A stretch of DNA of 64,000 nt from Spirodela intermedia (GCA_902729315.2 LR746272.1:9170327-9234326), one strand, 5' to 3'. Shown: positions 12,398-25,254, numbered from the stretch's first letter. A program made the numbers and translations. The notes: generated from the letters alone by a model not told the origin.

Positions 12398-14251
12398 CTC
12401 CTCCCTACAGTATCTCCCTCGCCTTCTTCGCCGCAACAAGCACCTAACGGGCGCCCATTCCCTGGTGCCGGAGAGGCGGACCGAAGAACTGACGCCTCCT
12501 CTTTCTCCAGATCGGGATCATCGCGCGCAGACCCTGAGGGACCTCTCCTCCCACCGACGTAGGCAGTAATCCCAACCTCGGATCCGAGGCCTCACCTCCA
12601 ATTTACGCGACCTCCAAGCGCCAATGGCGGCAAGGCGGGGAGAAAACGGGAATCGGCGAAGGACCCCGTGGCGACGGGAAGGGGACAAAACCTCGGGGCA
12701 GGGGCGGAAAATGACAGAGCCGATCGAGAGTGCTTGCAGAAGGTGCTGCCACTGTAGTCTGTATGTCCAGCCAGAGAAGTTGAAGTACGATTCCTCCCGT
12801 CCCGATCAGCAGACTAAACGTACGCCATCACCTCCTCCTGGCGACGGAGAGCCCTCTCCTCCTCCATTGCTCCCCTCAGCTCTTCCTCCTCTGCGTCGCT
12901 CCATGCTTGAGCATTCCATGTCGAATAAGGAATTGGATGAGAAGTACCTTTTATGCCCTCCGTCGGTGGTCTATTCACCGGCGATGCCCTGGTCACCGAC
13001 AGAGGGATCGTGCGCGTGATGGGGCCCACTTGAGGGGCAGATCCAGGTGGGCTTGGGGTTCGGGCCGCAGCTTTTGGGCCGGGCCATCTTTCAGGATTTG
13101 TTTCGGGGGCATTCTATGCTTTACAATTTAACCAAAAAAGAAAAAAAACCTACCCACAAGTTTTCTTAAGAATATAAAAATTCTCATCGAAATCTTCATG
13201 GGAATCTAATTGTAGAGGGTGAGAGAGAGAGTCATGGCGATTCTTCCAATAAATTAGTTAATTCGAACTTGAAATATAAGAGAGTAAATCAATATTAGGA
13301 GTCTAAGTTGAGTTTGTATTTATAATTAATTTATTTTACATTAATGATAGGGCGTTTCAATGGGCCAGGCCTCGACCTCGACAGGGGTAGTAGACCAGCG
13401 CAAAAGTCCAGAGCCCATTACACGACATACATCCTCCTAAAATCACGTCTCTCTCTCTCTCTCTCTGTCCCCTTCCTCCTCAATAGATTTATAATTAAAT
13501 TTTATTTTAATTTACAGAGGAAGCAATGGTCCTGGCCTTAGCGTGAACGTGGGAAGGACCTGGCCCAGAACTTTATGGCCCATTAAGCCCTGCATACGTT
13601 CCCAAGATCATCACACATCTCTCTCTCTCTCTCTCTCAATCGATTTACGATCTTAATTTGCATTAATTCAAAAGGGAGCCGAGGGGCAGCGTGCGCTAGT
13701 AAGTATTCTTCTGATAGTTTAATGAGAAAAATGAGCCAGATTGTTATCGACGCGTCAGCGAGAGGTTTTGACCTGTGCCAGCAACTGGAATAGATCCCGG
13801 CTACCTAACCCTCGCTTTCCTTCGCCAGCGGCGATAGCGAGAGCCGCAGTGAAGCTTTCAAGGCCGGCAGCTATGGCGTCCCCTCAGGCGCACAAATTGC
13901 CAAGACGCCTACGAAATCCAGCTATCAGCGGTGGATTAAGAAAGGGGGTGTCGGTTGGGGCGTCTACCTCCGCCACCGACGGCCCGGTTTTGCGGCGGCA
14001 CAGGGAGACCTGACCACGTGTACGGCAAGGGGGCAGGGTGAAAGGAGAAGTGAGAAAATGGCCGCCATGGGGGAAAGAAGAAGTGAGAAAGAATCCATCC
14101 GTGAATATAGGCGCTATATAGGAGAAGGAAAAACATAAATGGGAGGAGAACCTGGAAGGAGGAGCTCGGCATGGCGGTCGGCTATTCCGGCTAAGAATAA
14201 TAAGTCCTGGGTTGTCTTAGCAAAGCGGAAGAAGGGGGTGGTTTCATTTTT
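12398..14251. other. Intergenic, GAUT15 promoter side and RHM 3' flank
   Basis: No supported gene. The GC-rich part (12400-13080) contains several overlapping open frames rich in Arg, Pro and Ser with no known domain; it lies upstream of GAUT15 and may carry its promoter and leader. 13130-13560 is AT-rich with a CT tract at 13448-13466. Another CT tract is at 13619-13637. The last 250 nt are the 3' flank of RHM. Confidence 0.45.
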
Positions 14252-16428
14252 TCACTGCGCCGCACCGCCTGACTTGTTACTGTTGGGCTCAAAGACGAAG
14301 CGCAGTAGCGACTCCTTGATGGGCAGCAACTCGGGGAACTCGGTCTTCAACTTGGAGGCGTCCAATTCATTGTTGCTTCGAGGCGCGACGATGACCTTGG
14401 CCTGCTCCTCCAGGGTGAAGTTGGACCAGGTGAAGTCCGGATCGATGTAGGTTTTGTACATCTCCAGAATCTCGTTGTGGCTCACGACGCCGGGGTTTGT
14501 GAAGTTCCAGATGCCCCGGCAGTTCCTCTTAGCCATCTCCACCGAAATGGGAAGGAGCTCGTCCAGGACCGTCATGCTGTTCGGGATGTTCACCACCTTG
14601 CTGTAGCGAGAAATCTTTGTGATGAAATTGCGCGGATTGGAGAGGTCGGATGAGATGGGCATTCGGACTCTGAGAGTGCAGACGTTGTCGTATTCTTTTA
14701 AGAGCTCCTCAACCTGTTTTGGTTGTCAATAAAAATAAGACAAATTGGTCAGAGGATGGAAACTTCGAGGGTGCAGAAAGAAGCGAGAAGGAGATTAGAT
14801 ACGCTTGAGCAGAGAGTACGAGAATATTAGTTAATTAATTAATTAATTACCATGGCCTTGGTTTTTGAATAGAACGAGCCGACGAAATTAGGCTTGTCCT
14901 CTTCTTTGAATCCTTTCCCGAAGCCCTCAGGGTGCTCGGCATCGTACTCAAATATACACCCAGTGGCAAAGTTCATCATCAACAGCCCATTTTCCCTGCA
15001 AACATCAGCCAGAGTCAAAGTACCTGCGACATTAGCGCGGATCGTCTCTGGCTTGTGGGACTCGCACCAATCAACATTAGGCCTCCCAGTAACTCCGGCA
15101 GCATTGAAAACATGGGTCGGCTTAATGTTCTGAATATCGGCCAACAACGAGGCTCGGTCTTCCAAACGCCCTTTACCATATTCAAATGGGATCCCTTGCT
15201 TCTCGCAAATCTTCCCAAGGAGGCCACCGATCCATCCAGTCCTTCCATAAATCAAAAACTTGAAGGATGGCTTACGAGGAATACTGTTGCTCTTGGAAAT
15301 GGGAACAACCATTCTTTTCTGCCCTTGGTCACCATTGGCTAGAGAAAATATACCTTGTGCTTCGTCAGTTCCATCGAACTGCCTTTCTATCCCTGGCATC
15401 ATCAGCATCCTGGGGTGTGGCAACAGAGCTCCAGAGACATCACCCCACCAATCAGGATTCTTTGTGTACCATTCCATTGTCAATTTCAGTCCCTCTTTCC
15501 AAGACGTGCGTTCTGACCACCCCAAGTTCTTCAGCTTTTGGTCATCCAGAAAGTACCTCTGGTCATTAAAAGGCCTGTTCTCCACAAACTTGATGACAGA
15601 CTCGGGATCAGAATTGAAAAGGTTACAGATATCCTTTGCAACGTCGATCACCCTTCTCTCCTTTTTAGTCCCAATGTTATATACATGCCCAACTTCTCCT
15701 CGGTGAAGAACAACTTCAAAAGCCTCAGCCACGTCCTCACAGTAGAGATAGCTCCTCACATTTGAGCCATCCCCATGAATGGGAAGGGGCATTCCTTTCA
15801 TGGCCAGCAGGATAAACTTTGGAATGAGTTTCTCAGGGAATTGATTCGGTCCGTAGACATTGTTACCTCGGGTGGTTATGACAGGCAGACCATATGACCT
15901 TCCATAAGCCATAACAAGCATCTCGGCCCCAGCTTTCGTAGCAGAGTACGGATTTGTAGGGAGAAGCTGGGATGCCTCATGATTACCAACCACCGCATCC
16001 TCATCTGTCTCTCCATAGACCTCATCGGTGCTAACATGGATAAACCTTTTGATCTGGCCAGTGACTTTGCAGGCCTCGAGGAGAACATGGGTACCATAAA
16101 TGTTGTTCTTTGTGAATTCAAAGGAATTGCCAAAGGAGTTATCCACATGAGTTTGTGCAGCAAAGTGCATGATGGTATCGATAGACTCAGTTATGAGGAG
16201 GTAATTGACAAGGTCAGCACTTGCTATGTCACCCTTGACAAACTTGAATTTTGGAGAGGAGCGAGAAGGAAGAAGGTTCTTCAGATTTGAGCAGTAATCA
16301 AGTTTGTCCAGAACAACAATCTTATACTCTGGATAGTTCCGTACTAGGCGGTTGGCCACATGAGATGCAATGAAACCAGCTGCACCAGTGATCAGGATAT
16401 TTTTCGGTGTGTATGCCATCTTCTCCAT
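14252..16428 (-). CDS. RHM: UDP-L-rhamnose synthase, trifunctional (RHM)
   Basis: Converts UDP-glucose to UDP-L-rhamnose in the cytosol (4,6-dehydratase, then 3,5-epimerase/4-keto-reductase), supplying rhamnogalacturonan I and flavonol glycosides. Two coding exons, 16428-14851 and 14713-14252, join in phase 0 and give 679 residues, close to the 667-669 of Arabidopsis RHM1/2. N-terminal dehydratase domain: NAD-binding GAAGFIA (15-21), STDE (133-136), YSATK (161-165). C-terminal reductase/epimerase domain: GRTGWIGG (395-402), YSKTK (520-524). Both catalytic halves look intact. The sequence before the ATG has an acceptor (CAG, then GGC) at 16434-16432, so a leader intron is likely, with its donor somewhere in 16.6-17.8 kb. 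The coding intron (14714-14850) begins GTAATTAATTAATT, a TTAA microsatellite abutting the donor. Which RHM paralogue this is cannot be told. Confidence 0.95.
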
Positions 16429-19400
16429 GCCCTGAAAACAAAAAAAATCCGAAATATTCGAAAAGTGAATTAGGGGAAAAAATTGAATGAAAGCTAAAAT
16501 AGGTTCTGAAAAAGACCAAGAATCCAAAATTCAACGATACAATCCTTACGATTTGATATGGTCGTCTAAGAAACAGTAATTGAACTTTCATCTTGCCTTA
16601 CAGAGATTATTTAAAAGATACTAAAATCATTTTAGTAAAAAATTTTAGGGGCGATTTTCATAAATTAAAAGCTTTGAATACTCTCCTGGTATTCTCCGAA
16701 TGATAAAGATTGTATTTCCTTCAATCAGAAAGGGTCAAAAATCTACACAAGTCAAGCTTGGAAAAATAATTCGGTTGAAAAACTAGCAGTTGCTTCAGAA
16801 AGAATACAAACAGCATCAACACGTAATTGGTGATCGAGCGAGGAGAAACTTTTCACTTGAAGTCTGCTGGGGAAGCAATAAGACGAATATAATCTGGTCA
16901 AGAAAACATGTCTTACTGGCCACAACCAGACAATCATGAAGCCCGGAAACGCGCTTAAGATAATTGGAAGAATTTATAATACTAAATAATCAAACAAATA
17001 GGACGAAACGTCAACACCAATTTTTAACTGTTTCAAATAACGTCCGGAGAAACTCCTGCGATAATGAAATAAATTAACAAGGACTGAATTCAGATCTATG
17101 CATGACCAACGAAAAGAAAAAAAATATTCATAAATCAAGTTATGTGTTCCACATATCCGAATCGGATAAAAAAGATGATTTCCTGAAGATCGGCTTCGTG
17201 GCAGCCGCCCGAATAGAAGCAGTTAAGCAAATGCAAATGCTCAAACCATGACAGGAACTGATCCGATCAAAATCAGATAGAAAACAGAGTGAGGGAGGGA
17301 GAGAGAGAGAGGGAGAGGAAGGGACGTGGTGTCCCATGATTCCGAATACTCTTCATCATTTCGCCTCAGGCATAAGCCGATCGCATGCAGAATGAATCTA
17401 CTGAGATCTTGAAAATAAATCCTCAAAAAACTCCGAAAAGAAGCAAAAAAGAAGCAGGGCGAACCAGATAACGCCCACTGCCCTGATCTGATAAAAAAAT
17501 GTAGAAAGAGAACGATAATTGTACAGAAAGTGGTATTTCTAGATTCCCCCACGCATCACCGACACAGCATTCCGGTTGCTGGAGACAGATGTGATGGATC
17601 CTCCTCCAGATCTAGCGATCACCAGCGATACGGAGCTGGGGGGGGGGGGAATCAAACTCAAACGAACACACGAAGACGGAAGAAATGCACGACAAATGGA
17701 GCCCCAATTCGCCCAATTTCATGAGGGATCCCGCAGAATTACTTGCTAGCAGTCGCCGGCGGAGAATGGACCAGGCCGGAGCGGAGGTCGGGGGCGGAGC
17801 CGATCCTTGCTTGCACACGGGGTAGAGACAAGAGTGCGGGGGAGGGGGTTCGGAGGTATAAGTACTGCAACGGACACCGTTCCTGGCGAATGAGAGTGGC
17901 TTACAGGGGCGCACGCGTCTAATTGTAGCCATCCTAGTGCCTTCATTAAAAAATAATTAACCACAGAACTAGGCAATTAACAAGATAATTAAAATATAAT
18001 ATAAATAGAAGGTGTCCGTTAAATGCTGGCGGTGAATACCGCGCGTTTTGACCCGGTCAAAAAAAATTGTCGGTCACGCGGTCGGCCGCCATACGTGCGG
18101 ATGTTAAATTATTTCCAAGAGTTATCTATTTATGGTATTAACGCCCGATTTTATCTATTTTCACCGCGGAGTGTTACATTATTTATAGCGCCTTGAATGC
18201 CCCCTTTTTAATGCTTAGCCAGACGTGGGCCGGGCGAAACTTGTTGTGAAACTAACCCTAATAAAATCACACCCGCCAATTATGCGCAAATATGTGATAG
18301 GAAACTAATTAGCATGTGACACCCCCCACCCCCCGGAGAATCATAGAGAATCAACCCTAATGCGGCGTCAGAATTTGATCATTTTGTTTGACGACCTCGT
18401 AATTAATTTTCCTATTTATTTTCTAAAATATAAATATATGCGGGGCCGCAGATTTTTATATAGTTTTTTTTAAATACAATATGTAAAAGCCCGCAGAGCT
18501 TTATATATATATATTTTAGAAAAATACAATATATACGGCGTGAAGTTGGGCGTCACACCCAATCTCACGCCAGGAAAAAAGGATTTTTTTTTTATTTGGC
18601 CCCGAAGCCCAGAAATTAATATCACCGCCCCCTTATATTCCCCCGTAGAAAGTTAATTTTACTTTAATAGGGATTACCGCGAGAGTTAATTAAATAGCTG
18701 ACGAGTGACGGATTTGGGAGAGCAAACGGCCGGCTGTAGATGCCGATAACGGCGACTGTTTTCAAAAGGAGACCATCTGGGCCGTTACCGTGGGGTTCGA
18801 CAGGTCAGGCCGGTCCATTACAGTGGCTCCAAACTGTGTGTGGATCGGGGCGAGGAGCATTGGATCCTGAGACGGATAGGGGTGAGGGAGTCCTCCGCAG
18901 GTTGGAAGATCTTGATCCTGCCGGGGTTTTTGTCGAATCCTGCGGCGCCTGTGCCTGCATCGCGAAGCAGGTAGCGCACTCTTTCTTTTTCTTTTTCTTT
19001 TTATTTTTCTTTTTCTTTTTATTGCGTCGCCTTCGATTTTACTGCCCTCAGCGGAAAAGGAATTCCACTGGGGGACCTTTTCCTCCGCACTGTTCTTCCT
19101 TCCAGCCGCAAACCTGTTGTCATGCTTTCCTTCTTCAGCGTCTGTTTTCTTTCTTTCCCTCTTTCCAACGACTATATTCTCGCGCCTCTTGTTGATAATT
19201 CGTCCTGCTCAGTTTTCCTGTCGCTGAATCCCGGACAGAGTCTGGTTCTTCTCAGTCTGTGTGAATTACTGTTGTATGACTTCCAGTGGGTCTGCATGTA
19301 GAGAGAGATGCGTCGGTCCAGAATCGCGTTGATAGAAGACATTTATATTTGACAAATAGCGTAATAGATTTGAGCGACTCTCGGATTTCTGATTCATTGC

Positions 19401-19454
19401 TTCTCTATCCAGAGTCCTGAATGTAAACTTCATAATTGAACAATTTCTTCCAAA
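16429..19454. other. RHM leader/promoter and intergenic
   Basis: 16432 is the likely 3' end of a leader intron of RHM; the upstream non-coding exon and core promoter should lie between about 16.9 and 17.95 kb but I cannot place them. 18.0-18.7 kb is AT-rich and gene-free. 18973-19022 is a pyrimidine-rich run made of CTTTTT-type units. An open frame at 18740-19195 includes this run and has no family signature; it is probably the leader or promoter of the hydrolase gene. Confidence 0.45.
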
Positions 19455-20504
19455 ATGTGGAAGCGGCCACGGAAACAGATCGAGTTGTTCCACGCGCCAA
19501 GAATATGTCGCGCAGGCGCTCTAATATTTTCAGTCTCAATCCTGACTATCTTTATTATACTTACCTTCAAGAATAAAAGGGTGTCTATTTACCCTTCTGA
19601 TTCCCAGCATTTGAAGTGGAACAGCTTCTGGTCCTCTCTCCAGTTCCAGCCCACTGTGGAGTTTGTGAATGGAACCGACATAATATGGCAGATACCAAAT
19701 TCACCCAAGGCTGTGCTTTTTCTGGCTCACGGTTGCTATGGGCGTGCAGCCAACTTTTGGGACAGGTCCCCGTCATGTCAGAATTGCGTTGGTTTGCCCG
19801 AAGAAAGACTTATTGTCCTTCAAGCACTCCATCAGAAATATGCAGTCCTGACTATTTCCAGCGTTGGGTCATGTTGGTCTTTTGGAGATGAGGAAAGACG
19901 AGTTCGAAGAATCATCCAGTGGTGGGTTGGGAAACATAAAATTGAGAAACTTCCAATTCTGGCTCTTGGGGCTTCTTCTGGGGGTTATTTTGTTTCAGCA
20001 GTGGCTAAAGACATGAAGTTCAGCAGCATCGTACTTATGATTGCCGAAGGACTTTTTGATTCTATGGATGTACCATCCGACTACCCACCCACGCTATTTG
20101 TTCACATGCCTAAGGACCGGATTAGAAAGTTGCGGATAAAGCGGAGCATGGAATCACTTAGGAACATGGGTGTTCCTGTTGACGAAGTTGAGTGTAAAGG
20201 TTTCCCGTTAACCCCAAAATTCTTATCGGATAGGATCCCCAGTCTGGATGAGACATTTTCTGTTAAATTGTTTGAGCTGTTCCGTGAAAAGGGTTTCATT
20301 GACGAGAACAACTATATGAAGAGTGATGGGCGTGCAACTCAGTGGAAGGAAGCTGTCAAAGAAATAGAACCTTCTGCTGATGATCATGAATGGACAGATC
20401 ATGTTCAGGAAGAGCTGAATCTTGCATTTGGATACCACGAGATGACCAGCCTGCAAATGGAGGATATCATTCGCTGGTTTGAGTCTCACTTGAGCGTCAC
20501 TTGA
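19455..20504 (+). CDS. Membrane-anchored alpha/beta-hydrolase-like protein
   Basis: Single-exon gene, 349 residues, ATG at 19455. A basic N-terminus (residues 1-19) precedes one transmembrane helix (about 21-38), so a type II membrane protein of the secretory pathway is likely. The rest has an alpha/beta-hydrolase layout: LFLAHGCYG (88-95) as the oxyanion HG loop, GASSGG (172-177) as nucleophile elbow with Ser174, a possible acid at Asp221 and a likely catalytic His328 in FGYHEM. I recognise it as one of the uncharacterised plant alpha/beta-hydrolase proteins; the substrate is unknown. Cysteines cluster at 107-111 (CQNC). The assignment of acid and histidine is inference from position only. 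Confidence 0.82.
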   Translation: MWKRPRKQIELFHAPRICRAGALIFSVSILTIFIILTFKNKRVSIYPSDSQHLKWNSFWSSLQFQPTVEFVNGTDIIWQIPNSPKAVLFLAHGCYGRAANFWDRSPSCQNCVGLPEERLIVLQALHQKYAVLTISSVGSCWSFGDEERRVRRIIQWWVGKHKIEKLPILALGASSGGYFVSAVAKDMKFSSIVLMIAEGLFDSMDVPSDYPPTLFVHMPKDRIRKLRIKRSMESLRNMGVPVDEVECKGFPLTPKFLSDRIPSLDETFSVKLFELFREKGFIDENNYMKSDGRATQWKEAVKEIEPSADDHEWTDHVQEELNLAFGYHEMTSLQMEDIIRWFESHLSVT

Positions 20505-22575
20505 GCAGATTGAAAGCCCTGAATGCTTGATTTAGTGAGTTCTCGCATGCTACAGTCATGGATGGCCGCTGAGTTGCATTGTACAAAAAAATTCTATATT
20601 CCATTATGTGAAAGGGTATTTAATGGGCCATCATCTGATCTGACCCATTATGTGGATGGTCAAAGATATCAGCTAATTCCATTCAATTAGCTTGCATTTC
20701 CGGAGCGATTTTTGTGGGAAGAAGTGCAGACGCTTTTCCAGGAACTGAGAATTTCTCAAATGATAGTAACTCAAGTATACGGCTTCAATCAGCAAGCTGT
20801 ATTGTTGAATGCGTGATGATATCTTCGATTGGTGGCTTCTCTTTTGTTTTTTAGTACTCGTTGACATGTTTGGCCTTACTATCCTTTTTCAACGTTTTAT
20901 GAAGAGAATTTCTATAAATAAGAAATATATCTTGCCTTTTGTTTTGGGACTTGGATCATTACTTTTTAAAGGAATGCGGACAACCCAAACTTAGAGAGTC
21001 AGTGAAGTCAGAACATTAAGAATCTTGCACGATAGGCTTAGGTCTAGCTATGCTGGGAAACTTGAGGGTCACTTCTTGAGTCTTAAAGCCTTCTCCTTAG
21101 AAGCTGTCTTCTCTTCTGCAGCTGTTTCAGAACGGTCTCCGTATTGACATTTAGGTGACTCATGGAGCATTCTCATTTTTTAGGACATTGGTCGCCATGG
21201 ACCTGCTGTGGTTTTATTGATCCTGGTACCACTCTTTACATCACCCTAACCTGTTTCTGCTACTTGTCAAAATATGCCATATTTTCGCCCAGAACAGTCA
21301 TCTACAAGAGATGGAGGAAAGCCCTCTTCCTTTACACCGATACTCAAGACCGTGATATGTTGAATAACAGGAAGCCTGGGCCAGCGTGGAACCCTAATCT
21401 TGGGAGCCCATCAGGATCGACAACCGGGCCATGACCAAGTTTGAAGCCCCCCCAGGCCTGGTTCTTCGTCTGAGATTCCTGCACTTCGAAAAAAAAAGGG
21501 GATGCAGCTCTACACTACCCGGGCAAGATTTTCAATTACCCACAGAAACGTTTTACATTTGCATGCCGTATTGCTGGTAACTCTGTGCAAGCTCAACCAG
21601 TTCTTCCCTTTCATCTTTCAAGATATGAGATCCGTCCAGGGCCAATCGTCATTGTTTCTATTCCCTTTCACCTCATTGTTTTACGATATGAAATACTTGA
21701 GCCAAATGGCTCTTTTTTCTTTTTCTTCTACGTGTGGGGAAATTTCTTTGATTTTCTGTGTTGTAGGTTGCAAGCCCAGATGTCTACATTCCCCGGCTGC
21801 TCCCTCATCGCATCTCATCTTCAGTCTCTGTCCAAGACGAGGGGTTGACGGACTCTGCTCCCCAACACAAGTCTGCGTAGCTAAGTAGCTGAGATCATGA
21901 TCCCATAGGGGGAGCTCTCAGTAAAATAGGAAGAAACATCCAGCATTGGCTCCGCAGGTTTGAGACTCAAGATTGCGTCGTGATCTTCATCACCTCAGGA
22001 AGTCTGAACCGTCCGATGGATCGGATCTTTAATGGATGCGGCAGCCCCACTCGAATCACGGATCCAATTAATGCCGGTCGTCATGACCGCAAAAATCGCT
22101 GTCTCCTACCCCGGCACGCCCACCCGTGTTCCCCCGGGAGTTAATGCGGCCTTCGGGGCCACATGAAAAGCTGAGGCGGCAACAGTGCCCGACGAACGCG
22201 GCCTATTTGTCGGCCCATTGGGCCCAGCTAACTTTCAGTTTAGACGGCGCCCCCTGGAGTTATATCAACGGGCTTGGCGATGTGAATGAAGAAGGGCACT
22301 GCACTTCTGAGGACGCAAACTATCTGAGGGGCGCTTCTACACAAGATTACGACAGGACGCGAGTCACCGGTCGACTCGGGAGTAATATCAATCCAGAGAC
22401 CGCGACAAGCTCAAACCCTATTTGGGGAAGAAGAAAGAGAAGAGGAAGGCAAAGAGGAGAAGAAAAGAAGCAGAAGTGGAATGGGAGAAACGGAAGAGGG
22501 AAACAGGGAGGAGTCCCATGCAGAGGGAAAGCTTAGGGGAAAAGATAAAAAGAGGCTGCCTGGCAAAAGGTTGGA
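20505..22575. other. Intergenic between hydrolase and PDF1
   Basis: No supported gene. The first few hundred bases are the 3' flank of the hydrolase. Open frames at 21162-21434, 21502-21888 and 22126-22536 show no domain; the last begins with GTG, not ATG. The final 60 nt are PDF1 3' flank. Confidence 0.5.
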
Positions 22576-22931
22576 CTACTTGAGGCGTCCCTCGTTGGCG
22601 CGCTTGAAGACCTGAGCTTGGGTGGCGGCGGCCTGGTCGGAGACGAGAGCGTTGGCGAAGGCGTCTCTCACTTGCGAGGTGCTGAAGGCGAACTTCTGGT
22701 TAACGAGGGAGTTGAGGAAGGCCGCTGTGCCCTCGCGGTAGAGGTCGCCGAGGCCGTCGCTGCGGGTGTTCTTTAGGGCGTCTAGCAGGCTAAGGTTAGG
22801 CGTTGCCGGCGGGGTCAATCCAAGCATCCTCCCGATCGTGTTCCAGTAGCCGCAGATGGCGAATATCGCTTGAGGGTGCGTCCTCCAGTAGCTACGGGAA
22901 GAAACCCACAATGAGCAAAAGATAACGTGCA

Positions 22932-22986
<55 letters not shown>

Positions 22987-23538
22987 AGCTTACTCGCACG
23001 TGCCGGTGAAGAACGGTGGAAGACCGGGGCTGGGAAGCCACGTCGAGGGGGGCATGGGGATGCCTGGGATGTAGGGAGTTCCTGGGTCGATAGTGACAGG
23101 AGGGGTGCCCCCACCGCCGCTTGGTGGGGTGTAGGTGCCGCTTCCGCCGCCGCTTGGGGGAGTGGTAGTCCCAGAGCCGCTGCCGCCGCTGGGTGGTGAG
23201 GTGTAGCCGCCACCGCCGCCGCCAGGTGGGGAGGAGTAGCCTCCACCTTTTCCGTGGGAAGGAGTCGGGCAGGATGGCTTCCCCTTGGAAGAAGCTGCAT
23301 GGTGAGTACACTAGTTAGATAATGTCAATGCCATTACATTAGTGAGATAGATAGATATATATAGAGAGAGAGAGAGAGAGCCCCGCTTACACTTATGAGG
23401 CCTAGGAGAGTAAGCCTTGTCGTCTTCGAGGGAACCTAAGTTGCGGCTGCACGCAACATTGTTTACCAACGTCTGGGACAGCAGGACTGCTACCAAAGCC
23501 CACAAGAGCAGCTTCGTGCTGCTGTGCCACTCCGCCAT
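22576..23538 (-). CDS. PDF1: Protodermal factor 1-like proline-rich protein
   Basis: Secreted, proline/glycine-rich protein of the PDF1 family, which is expressed in the L1 layer/epidermis and thought to be cell-wall associated. Exons 23538-23391, 23294-22994 and 22891-22576 (phases 1 and 2) add to 765 nt, exactly 254 codons plus stop. Residues 1-30 form a signal peptide (LLLWALVAVLLSQTLV core). The middle (about 50-150) has repeats of the type TPPSGGG and YTSPPSGG, with Cys at the KPSCPTPSHGKGG start, as in PDF1. The C-terminal domain starts CDYWRTHPQAIFAICGYW and ends with helices, the conserved part of the family. Both introns are about 100 nt and are largely microsatellite placed just after the donor. 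A TATA box lies 114 nt upstream. The splice junctions fit the family closely, so confidence is high. Confidence 0.92.
22934..22987. repeat. (AT)n(AG)n compound microsatellite in PDF1 intron 2
   Basis: About 30 nt of AT then about 23 nt of AG. On the coding strand the CT part begins a few nt after GTAAGC. More than half of the 102-nt intron is repeat. Confidence 0.95.
23362..23380. repeat. (GA)n microsatellite in PDF1 intron 1
   Basis: A 19-nt GA run (CT on the coding strand) about 10 nt after the donor GTAAGC at 23390-23385. Confidence 0.9.
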
Positions 23539-23651
23539 GCCCAGAGCTCGAGCGGTTCAGAGAGGGAGGGTGGGGTGCCGAAAGGAAGAAGATAGGCAGG
23601 GGAAATAACGCCTCAGAGTGGCAAGTGCAGTCGGCTAGGATTGAGCGCATG

Positions 23652-23663
23652 TATATATATATA
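23652..23663 (-). promoter_or_regulatory. Putative TATA box of PDF1
   Basis: TATATATATATA 114 nt upstream of the PDF1 ATG, in a spot expected for the core promoter. Palindromic sequence, so direction is taken from the gene. Confidence 0.5.
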
Positions 23664-23705
23664 CACGGGGAGTGGAAAGCTTTCATTGAAAACCCTGTGC
23701 ATTGC

Positions 23706-23714
23706 CATTAATGC
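23706..23714 (-). promoter_or_regulatory. L1-box-like HD-ZIP IV site (tentative)
   Basis: GCATTAATG on the minus strand, 168 nt upstream of the PDF1 ATG, resembles the core of the HD-ZIP IV site GCATTAAATGC but lacks one A. TGCATTCA at 23758-23765 differs by one base from an inverted L1 box. PDF1 promoters are known targets of HD-ZIP IV factors through such boxes; the match here is imperfect. Confidence 0.25.
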
Positions 23715-25251
23715 TGGCAGGGGAAAGGCAGTATGAGGTTAGTTGTCATGCAGCAGGTGCATTCAAAAGGGTGTTCATAAGACCCTCCGTCCAGCGCATG
23801 AAGGAAGCTTAGACATGGCTAAGAGAGACAGAAAGAGAAGCCGCAATGATCCTTCTTCTATAAATCAAGCTTAGATTCATTTCCTTGCTAGTCCCTTTGA
23901 TGCCAGCTATCCGTAGACCTCCGCCACCTCTTCTCCTGCTGGAAACCCCCCTCTCTATCTATCTATCTCTACATGTGGTGAAGGTCAGTGAGAGAAATGG
24001 AGTGTATTGAATTCCTTCATAATTAGCTCATTACTCACCCACAAGACATTTGGCCACCTACCACCCGTCCCCATCACGCGTGTATCTACGAGAGCCCGCT
24101 CTCCTCATGGCGCTCCCACTTAAACGGCCATTCCTGGCTCCGCCGCTGCACAGTCTCGCAATTGTGGACTGTCGACGGTCTAACGGCGGTTGTCGAGGAG
24201 TCCTCCGAGTACATAGATTTACGACCGCCGGATTGGATTCGCTCCCCGGATGATCATAACCCGATGCCCACTTTGGGAAAGGGCGTCGATCATGGGACGA
24301 AGGTCCACTTGTGAGAAATACTCGTCATTAAGATGCGGCCCAGATCAACGGGTAGTCCCCTCGGATGATTAAAAGCGCCAACTTTGACGACACTGATGTA
24401 TGTTGGTATGAAGACCATTTAAGGAACAATATCCCCTTTTCTTCTGAGAAAAAAAATATCACAGAGGATGTGGCGACGTTGGATTGGAGAGGATCAGTGA
24501 AAATTGACCGCATAGATCTACCAGGTGACATGACTTGTGAGACGAATACGCTTCTCCTCCCCGCGATAGAGCCCATTGAAGACAGGGACGAAGGGGACAA
24601 GAAGATGAGAGAGGACGAAGCGGTTTGAGGACCGGGGGGTTCCCTGAAGAGGTAACTCCAAAGATTTACGTTGCTGACAAGGTCTCACAGATTTAGGTAG
24701 AGATGGCTTCCAAGGCTTTATGAATTAGAATCCAAGCAATACTGTACGACTTCACGGGGGCGCGGGGGGGTATTGAGAGGCCATGGGAGGAGTCTTGTGA
24801 GAAGGTCATCTCCCCTACTGCATGTGGGATGATGGAGGCCCCCTCTCCGGATCAACATGTAGGAGCGGAGGGATCTAGCTTCCCCTTATTCGTGGAAAAT
24901 AGCCTTCGCATTAATGCTCTGCCGGATTAACTGCATCGCGTACGGAAACCGCGTTGGATGCGCAGGAACTGAATTAATTTTTTGCATTTGATGTTAAGCT
25001 ATATATTTGACCAACTAATTGAGATTCGGCGGGTATTAACGATTAGGAATACGAGGGCCACCCCGTTCCGAGACATTCCGATCGCCTGAGTCCCTTTCAA
25101 GTAGTGGATGAGAAGTCTCGGGCCACCATGCTCCGGGCTGGATTCGTTCCTACGAAATAATGTCATTAGCCCGGATAACCCCCTCCCCCGCACAGTCACT
25201 ACCCTAATGCATGTGGTATATATAACACATACACACATATATGTACATATG

Positions 25252-25254
<3 letters not shown>

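Noticed and set aside
12010-13029. Several Arg/Ser/Pro-rich open frames on both strands
   Set aside because: GC-rich shadow frames overlapping GAUT15 exon 1 and its upstream region; no family signature and mutual overlap.
18973-19022. CTTTTT-type run as possible polypyrimidine tract of an intron
   Set aside because: No exon follows it in frame; the hydrolase gene starts with its own ATG and needs no intron.
22126-22536. 136-codon plus-strand frame before PDF1
   Set aside because: Begins with GTG, is rich in Arg/Lys/Gly from purine-rich DNA, and no domain is seen.
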